DNA of 64,000 nucleotides. It comes from Legionella sheltonii. Its GTDB lineage: Bacteria; Pseudomonadota; Gammaproteobacteria; Legionellales; Legionellaceae. Positions 59,946 to 64,000 of this stretch are shown piece after piece (within the stretch, counting starts at the first letter, position 1; each line of letters opens with the position of its first letter). Under the pieces are notes generated by a model. That model worked only from the letters and a program-made list of their open reading frames with translations, was not told the DNA's origin and did not search any database. The stretch covers positions 1 to 64,000 of the forward strand of contig NZ_JAPHOQ010000008.1 in NCBI RefSeq assembly GCF_026191355.1. The letters run 5' to 3'. A program made the translations under genes and the position numbers.

Positions 59946-60242
59946 ATGTTGAAGCAAAAAAATAATTCAGGTAAGCAAGAGGAAAAAAGACTCACCCCTC
60001 CACGTCTTAAACGCCAATTATCAGTAGCCTATATTGCTCCAAACGGTCGACTTACCTCAGATGATCCCGATTCTTATCAAGGACAAGAACGCTTGGAATA
60101 TCAGGACGCCTTAATAAGGCAACGACCTGAAACAGGTTATGCTGATGGAATTAAAGCAAGAAGAGAAAAACAAAGGGGGCGTTTTTTTTCCCAGAAAAAG
60201 GAAGAGGAACAGGTAGAATATACTGTTCCGACCCCTCCATAA
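59946..60242 (+). CDS. small charged protein with acidic tail
   Basis: 98 aa, unrecognised. The ATG at 59946 follows AAGGAG at a normal distance; the frame is open 26 codons further upstream without a site. It is Lys/Arg/Gln-rich, likely disordered, with paired YIAPNGRLTSDDPDSYQG and a C-terminal KKEEEQVEYTVPTPP. The Glu cluster near the end resembles an E-block, so a small Dot/Icm substrate is possible. Terminator follows. Confidence 0.6.
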   Translation: MLKQKNNSGKQEEKRLTPPRLKRQLSVAYIAPNGRLTSDDPDSYQGQERLEYQDALIRQRPETGYADGIKARREKQRGRFFSQKKEEEQVEYTVPTPP

Positions 60243-60246
60243 AAAT

Positions 60247-60288
60247 TTATCGCTCAATACCTCTCCCAGAGAGGTATCTAAGCGATAA
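60247..60288 (+). terminator. terminator after the small charged protein
   Basis: TTATCGCT...ATACCTCTC pairs with GAGAGGTAT...AGCGATAA around a short loop (one bulge), followed by TTTTG. Confidence 0.75.
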
Positions 60289-60327
60289 TTTTGAGTCGAA
60301 ATAGCCTAGCGGGCCTAAGGATAAAAA

Positions 60328-60855
60328 ATGGATGGGCTAATGCCAAAATCCCCACACAAATTATTCCAGGAGCTTATTCTACCGAATGGTTTTTTTCCAA
60401 ATAATCCTCGTTTTCCGTTGTTAGTCTATAAACAGACCTTTGCAATGGCCAATCAGTCAGTGCACGCCATACAACAAGTGTTACAGCGAAATCACTGGGG
60501 ACAATTATGGGTTGATTCAATTTACGACTACCATCATTACCACAGTACAACGCATGAAGTATTAGTTATGATTGAAGGAGTCGGTACCGTTCAATTTGGA
60601 GGGGATGAAGGCAGGATTTATGCAGTGAGTCAGGGGGATGTCGTGATTATTCCTGCGGGAGTAGCACATAAAAGTTTGCATTTATCCCCAGGCTTTAAAT
60701 GTATTGGCGCTTATCCCGGCAATATCGATTTTGATATGAAGTATGGTATAGCAGAGGAACATCCCCAGGTTGACGAGCAGATAAAGCGCGTTGGATTACC
60801 CCAAAGTGATCCCCTGTTTGGTGAACATGGATTATTATTTAATTATTGGAAATAG
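60328..60855 (+). CDS. cupin-domain protein
   Basis: 175 aa with one double-stranded beta-helix. Core motif THEVLVMIEGVGTVQFGG, then GDVVIIPAGVAHKSL, giving His/Glu/His metal ligands in a cupin_2-like arrangement. The reaction is unknown. TAAGGA before the ATG at 60328 sets the start. Confidence 0.85.
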   Translation: MDGLMPKSPHKLFQELILPNGFFPNNPRFPLLVYKQTFAMANQSVHAIQQVLQRNHWGQLWVDSIYDYHHYHSTTHEVLVMIEGVGTVQFGGDEGRIYAVSQGDVVIIPAGVAHKSLHLSPGFKCIGAYPGNIDFDMKYGIAEEHPQVDEQIKRVGLPQSDPLFGEHGLLFNYWK

Positions 60856-60966
60856 AACTCTAAAACAAGGAGTTAAAAGTATTTTTTTTTGCTTTTAAGG
60901 TCTATATTAGATAGGTAGGAACCCATAATTTAATTATTAAATTATTCGCATTTTATGGAGTTTGTT

Positions 60967-61599
60967 ATGTCTGTCGCCTCAATAAGAAAAGTTTATAATG
61001 TTTACGCTTCATTCTACGATTTTTTGTTTGGTTCTATTTTTAACCCAGGTCGTTCTTTGTGTACCGATGTAGTCAACAAAGCAGCAAAGCAACACGCTAC
61101 AGTCCTTGAAATTGGTATTGGGACGGGTTTGTCTTTACCGCTGTATCGTGAAGATTTACACATTACGGGAATTGATATTTCTGAAAAAATGTTGGAAAAA
61201 GCAGAAGAGCAGGTGGTAAAAAATAACCTCGAAGAGCGTGTGCAATTAAAGATTATGGATGCGGCCCATTTAGAGTTTCCTGATAACAGTTTTGATTTCA
61301 TAGTGGCCATGTATGTGGCCTCTGTCGTCCCTGATGTGAATGCTTTTTTGCGCGAATTAACACGCGTTGCCAAGCCTACGGCAGAGATAATCTTTGTCAA
61401 TCATTTTGCTTCGGAACATTCTGTAATTCGTTTTTTTGAGAGAGTATTTGCACGAGTTAATGAGCTCGTTGGTTTTAGATCCGATTTTTCAGTCCAATCT
61501 CTTCTTAATTACAAGCCATTAATCCTGTTGGATTCTCGAAAGACCAATCTCTTTGGTTACTGGAAATTATTGCGTTGTAAAATACAGAAAGAAAAATGA
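60967..61599 (+). CDS. pmtA: SAM methyltransferase, probable phosphatidylethanolamine N-methyltransferase
   Basis: 210-aa class I methyltransferase. The opening IRKVYNVYASFYDFLFGSIFNPGR is the amphipathic start typical of Rhodobacter-type PmtA, followed by VLEIGIGTGLSLPLY (SAM motif I), ITGIDISEKMLEKA and a VNHFASEH loop. PmtA makes phosphatidylcholine from PE, a known Legionella membrane lipid. The start at 60967 is supported by GGAG seven bases upstream. The symbol is inferred; another small-molecule methyltransferase is possible. Confidence 0.7.
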   Translation: MSVASIRKVYNVYASFYDFLFGSIFNPGRSLCTDVVNKAAKQHATVLEIGIGTGLSLPLYREDLHITGIDISEKMLEKAEEQVVKNNLEERVQLKIMDAAHLEFPDNSFDFIVAMYVASVVPDVNAFLRELTRVAKPTAEIIFVNHFASEHSVIRFFERVFARVNELVGFRSDFSVQSLLNYKPLILLDSRKTNLFGYWKLLRCKIQKEK

Positions 61600-61605
61600 A
61601 GCAAA

Positions 61606-61706
61606 TTCCTCTCCCAGCGATGGGAGGGGGGCGAGGAAACTTATTGCCTGCAATCAATACCCTCATCCGCCCTAAGAGCACCTTCTCCCCATGGGGAGAA
61701 GGGAGC
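61606..61706. repeat. dispersed palindromic repeat, copy D
   Basis: CCTCTCCCAGCGATGGGAGG lies at the left and CCCTCATCCGCCC in the middle. A perfect 20-base palindrome, CTTCTCCCCATGGGGAGAAG, is at 61682-61701. It fills the gap between convergent genes and could end both transcripts. Confidence 0.75.
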
Positions 61707-62668
61707 TAATCTTTTATTTCTGACTGGATGAATTTGCGCAGTACTCTCGCTATTCGTCCTTGATGACGCGCCATGGGATACCATCCTGGGCATTGGGTTA
61801 AGCGATAAAAACTTAAGCAATATTTAACTGGACTTAAACGGTTTGCTAATGCGAAGGCGTTCAATAATCGCTCTTGAGGTTCAAAAGCCTGCCAATGACT
61901 CAAATAGCTATCACGTAATATGTCATAGCGTTCACTGTGTTCTCCGATCTGATGCTGGTGCATCATGTCCATCAAAAATGAAATGAGAGAAAAAAATGGG
62001 TGGGTGATAACGCTTTCACCCCAATCAATAATTGTGAGATGCCGCGCTTGATGCAGAATATTATTCTCGTGAAAATCACTGTGCTCTATTGTTTCAGGAA
62101 TTGCATATTGGCTTAGTTGCTGGCAAAGCTCCACCACTTTGGGGTGCAAAGAGATAAGTTGCTGCCACTCATTTGTACGCAAACCATCCTCTTTTAAAAA
62201 AGTAGATTCCTCCAACAATTTTAAATATAAATCCGGTAAATTAGTCAAACGCCAATCAGGCACCCCGAGCGCCAGCAAGGAACCCATTTGACTAATAAGA
62301 CCTATCTGGATGGTTACATAAGATTTAAGTGCTTCTTTGGCCAATTCAAGTTGATAGTTCATCGCCATACTTTCTCTAAGGGGCGTCCCTCTATCGCTCA
62401 TCAAAAAGCAACCTAAACCGAAATTAGTAGTCAGTACTTCAGGTACTAAAGCTGGAAAAAAACTGCGAAGGTACAATATTAAATTAGGCTCAATAGCAAA
62501 GACTTCCGGTATTTGTTTTAAATAAAAAAATCCTTTTGTAGTAGCAATTTGATGCACCTTGGCCCAGGAAGCATGGTGCATTTGTTTAAACGTTCCTTGT
62601 ATGGAATAGCCATGTTGATTCAGGTAGTTTTGTGCCCAAAGAAACGCCGGATTACTTTCTGCATTCAT
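61706..62668 (-). CDS. aminoglycoside-phosphotransferase-fold kinase
   Basis: 320-aa APH/choline-kinase-fold protein. The Brenner motif EHSDFHENNIL and IIDWGESVITHP (DxD-type metal loop, here DWGE) are present; the substrate is unknown. Its start overlaps the 3' end of the upstream methyltransferase by 17 bases, so the two are translationally coupled and probably act in one pathway. Antibiotic resistance should not be assumed from the fold. Confidence 0.85.
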   Translation of the reverse strand: MNAESNPAFLWAQNYLNQHGYSIQGTFKQMHHASWAKVHQIATTKGFFYLKQIPEVFAIEPNLILYLRSFFPALVPEVLTTNFGLGCFLMSDRGTPLRESMAMNYQLELAKEALKSYVTIQIGLISQMGSLLALGVPDWRLTNLPDLYLKLLEESTFLKEDGLRTNEWQQLISLHPKVVELCQQLSQYAIPETIEHSDFHENNILHQARHLTIIDWGESVITHPFFSLISFLMDMMHQHQIGEHSERYDILRDSYLSHWQAFEPQERLLNAFALANRLSPVKYCLSFYRLTQCPGWYPMARHQGRIARVLRKFIQSEIKD

Positions 62669-63413
62669 AGATTACCGTCTCGTCATTTTTAGCTGGGGAT
62701 GCAGATCTATCAAATGCCTTAAGTAGGCGAATTTCTTTAAAACCCGTTTCATGCAATAAATCCAGTAACAGGGATGGATCATCATAAAGCCGAATTTTAT
62801 ATTCCTCGATTTCAGTTGTTATCAGTTGATTGGCTTCAACTAATTCATATTTGCCAATTGAATAACAAATTGATTCTTCGAGTATGGCCAGTTGACTGAG
62901 CAAAATGATTTGTCCATCGGCTCGATACCAACGTGAACCACGCCAAATGCCCAATTCTTTAGGAACGGCATTTAAGGTTTCTGTTTCAAAGATCAAGCGA
63001 CCATTTTCTTTTAAATGATCGTACATCACCTTTAACGCGTGCTTAACCGTAGCCAAATCAATAATAAGACCAAACGAACCACTAGGAATAAAGATTAAAC
63101 TGTATTGTTTTGCTTGCTGGAGTTTTTCAAGGTATCCATGCCAGATATTGGGATTTAAATGTTGCGCTCTTGCTTTAGCATGTAACGCATCCAGCATCGA
63201 TTGGCTTGCATCAAACCCTTCGACATCAAATCCTTGGCCTAACATCGGCAGCAGAAAGCGACCTGTGCCACACATAGGCTCCAAAATAGGACCATCCGCT
63301 TCTTGTGCATAACTTAGATAAAAATCCCAAGCATCCTTTGGTGGGAGAGGCTTGCTCAAATCATAGACTTGGGTGCATAAGCTTAAATAAGTATCCAATG
63401 ATTGATTCGGCAT
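62652..63413 (-). CDS. class I SAM-dependent methyltransferase
   Basis: 253 aa. Motif I is ILEPMCGTGRFLLPML, followed by VEGFDASQSMLDAL and SLIFIPSGSFGLI, as in small-molecule methyltransferases. The ATG at 63413 is preferred to a TTG six codons upstream. It is the first gene of a coupled pair with the phosphotransferase. Confidence 0.88.
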   Translation of the reverse strand: MPNQSLDTYLSLCTQVYDLSKPLPPKDAWDFYLSYAQEADGPILEPMCGTGRFLLPMLGQGFDVEGFDASQSMLDALHAKARAQHLNPNIWHGYLEKLQQAKQYSLIFIPSGSFGLIIDLATVKHALKVMYDHLKENGRLIFETETLNAVPKELGIWRGSRWYRADGQIILLSQLAILEESICYSIGKYELVEANQLITTEIEEYKIRLYDDPSLLLDLLHETGFKEIRLLKAFDRSASPAKNDETVIYECRK

Positions 63414-63619
63414 AGACAATAAACCTTGCAAAGCAGAAAAAGTGCGTTGTTAAATTTTATACTTTTAATTTTGTTTCGCCTATTCTCGAAGGTAACGATT
63501 TTTTTTATTTTCTATTACATTGAGTCAAAGCATAGGAAGAAGATAAAGAATATCACTGTTTTTCTTTTTTTTTTGTTGCTATTATCTGAAAACGTTCTTC
63601 TTAATTGAGAGGAGGAATT

Positions 63620-64000
63620 GTGTCGCAAAAAACATTAATTTTTTTACCTGGGGTTCTATCAGATCAGCGAGTTTGGTCATATCAAACCAATCATTTGCAG
63701 GATCTGGTGCGCTGCCAAAGCATCCCCTTGGTGAGAAGTACCACTGAAGAATTAATCCAAGAGATTTTAAATCAAGTTGAAGGTGATTTTTTCTTGGTGG
63801 GACATTCCATGGGGGGATGGCTGGCATTGGAGCTTGCCAGGAGAGTCCCCGAACGCATTTTAAAACTATGTCTATTAAATACATCGGCACAACCCGACTC
63901 CAAGGAAAAACATCAAAAAAGAATTTCGATGATCAAACAGTCTGAACAAGGAGAATTTGCAGAGGTCGCTGCAGCACTTGCAGATGATTATGTTGTTGAT
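63620..64000 (+). CDS. alpha/beta hydrolase, 5' part (cut by window end)
   Basis: 127 codons open to the last base without a stop, so the gene continues beyond the window. GTG start with a strong GAGGAGG site. N-terminus SQKTLIFLPGVLSDQRVW (oxyanion-side strand), then VGHSMGGWLALELA with the nucleophile elbow Ser; DYVVD near the edge is the lid region. It resembles MhpC/BioH-type hydrolases. Substrate unknown. Confidence 0.85.
   Translation, partial: MSQKTLIFLPGVLSDQRVWSYQTNHLQDLVRCQSIPLVRSTTEELIQEILNQVEGDFFLVGHSMGGWLALELARRVPERILKLCLLNTSAQPDSKEKHQKRISMIKQSEQGEFAEVAAALADDYVVD

Noticed and set aside
61706..62668. Aminoglycoside resistance gene
   Set aside because: Only the kinase fold is visible; context and divergence give no support for resistance.
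63426..63608. 60-codon plus-strand open frame before the final hydrolase
   Set aside because: AT-driven Leu/Phe/Lys composition, no ribosome site.

Overview
The window looks like chromosome of a Legionella species or a very close relative. The evidence is a low-to-moderate GC Gram-negative housekeeping set (atpIBEFHAGDC, rsmI-lpoA-yraN-diaA-dolP, parC, rapA, psd, cfa) mixed with large orphan proteins. Those orphans have short hydrophobic segments, coiled coils and acidic or hydroxyl-rich C-termini, as is typical of Dot/Icm (type IVB) effectors. No plasmid, phage, insertion-sequence or CRISPR hallmark was seen. Species assignment is inference, because no 16S gene is present.

Layout. 0.5-2.1 kb: an orphan membrane-associated effector candidate ending in a CaaX-like tail. 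2.2-7.2 kb: the conserved gammaproteobacterial envelope/replication block rsmI < > lpoA-yraN-diaA-dolP, with dolP followed by a second, divergent BON-domain lipoprotein. 7.2-8.0 kb: a small His-rich protein and a glyoxalase I. 8.1-15.0 kb: the complete F1Fo ATP synthase operon with a well-formed sigma70 promoter. 15.2-19.4 kb: a secreted orphan and a CHASE3-PAS-GAF-GGDEF diguanylate cyclase. 19.8-22.0 kb: parC behind an AT-rich spacer carrying two DnaA-box sequences. 22.2-28.7 kb: a three-gene RND efflux system (outer-membrane factor, adaptor, pump) with copies of a dispersed palindromic repeat between the genes.

29.0-38.5 kb is the main accessory region. It holds a 984-aa protein with a CX5R phosphatase loop like that of SopB/IpgD/SidF inositol-lipid phosphatases, a DUF2520 dehydrogenase-like gene, a 763-aa orphan, and a 948-aa protein with a kinase-like DxHxxN...DxD loop. 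38.6-47.1 kb is mostly metabolic: psd, an ornithine-cyclodeaminase/epimerase operon, tRNA-Leu(CAG), sua5, glycerophosphodiesterase, thiolase and GST. Interrupting it is a membrane protein with an unusual cluster of N-glycosylation-type sequons.

47.2-54.7 kb carries a LegC7/YlfA-like protein (TM hairpin plus coiled coil), a small two-hairpin membrane protein, rapA with an in-frame C10 tract, and another orphan. 54.9-64 kb carries a membrane orphan with cfa, an HSL-type hydrolase, a SnoaL protein, a LuxR-type regulator, a small acidic-tailed protein, a cupin, a PmtA-like methyltransferase, a phosphotransferase/methyltransferase pair, and an alpha/beta hydrolase cut by the window edge.

Functionally, the chromosome-core genes serve energy, envelope and replication. 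The accessory genes point toward host-membrane manipulation: candidate phosphoinositide phosphatase and kinase, a SNARE-like protein and membrane-anchored orphans. Lipid enzymes for PE, cyclopropane fatty acids and probably phosphatidylcholine lie nearby.
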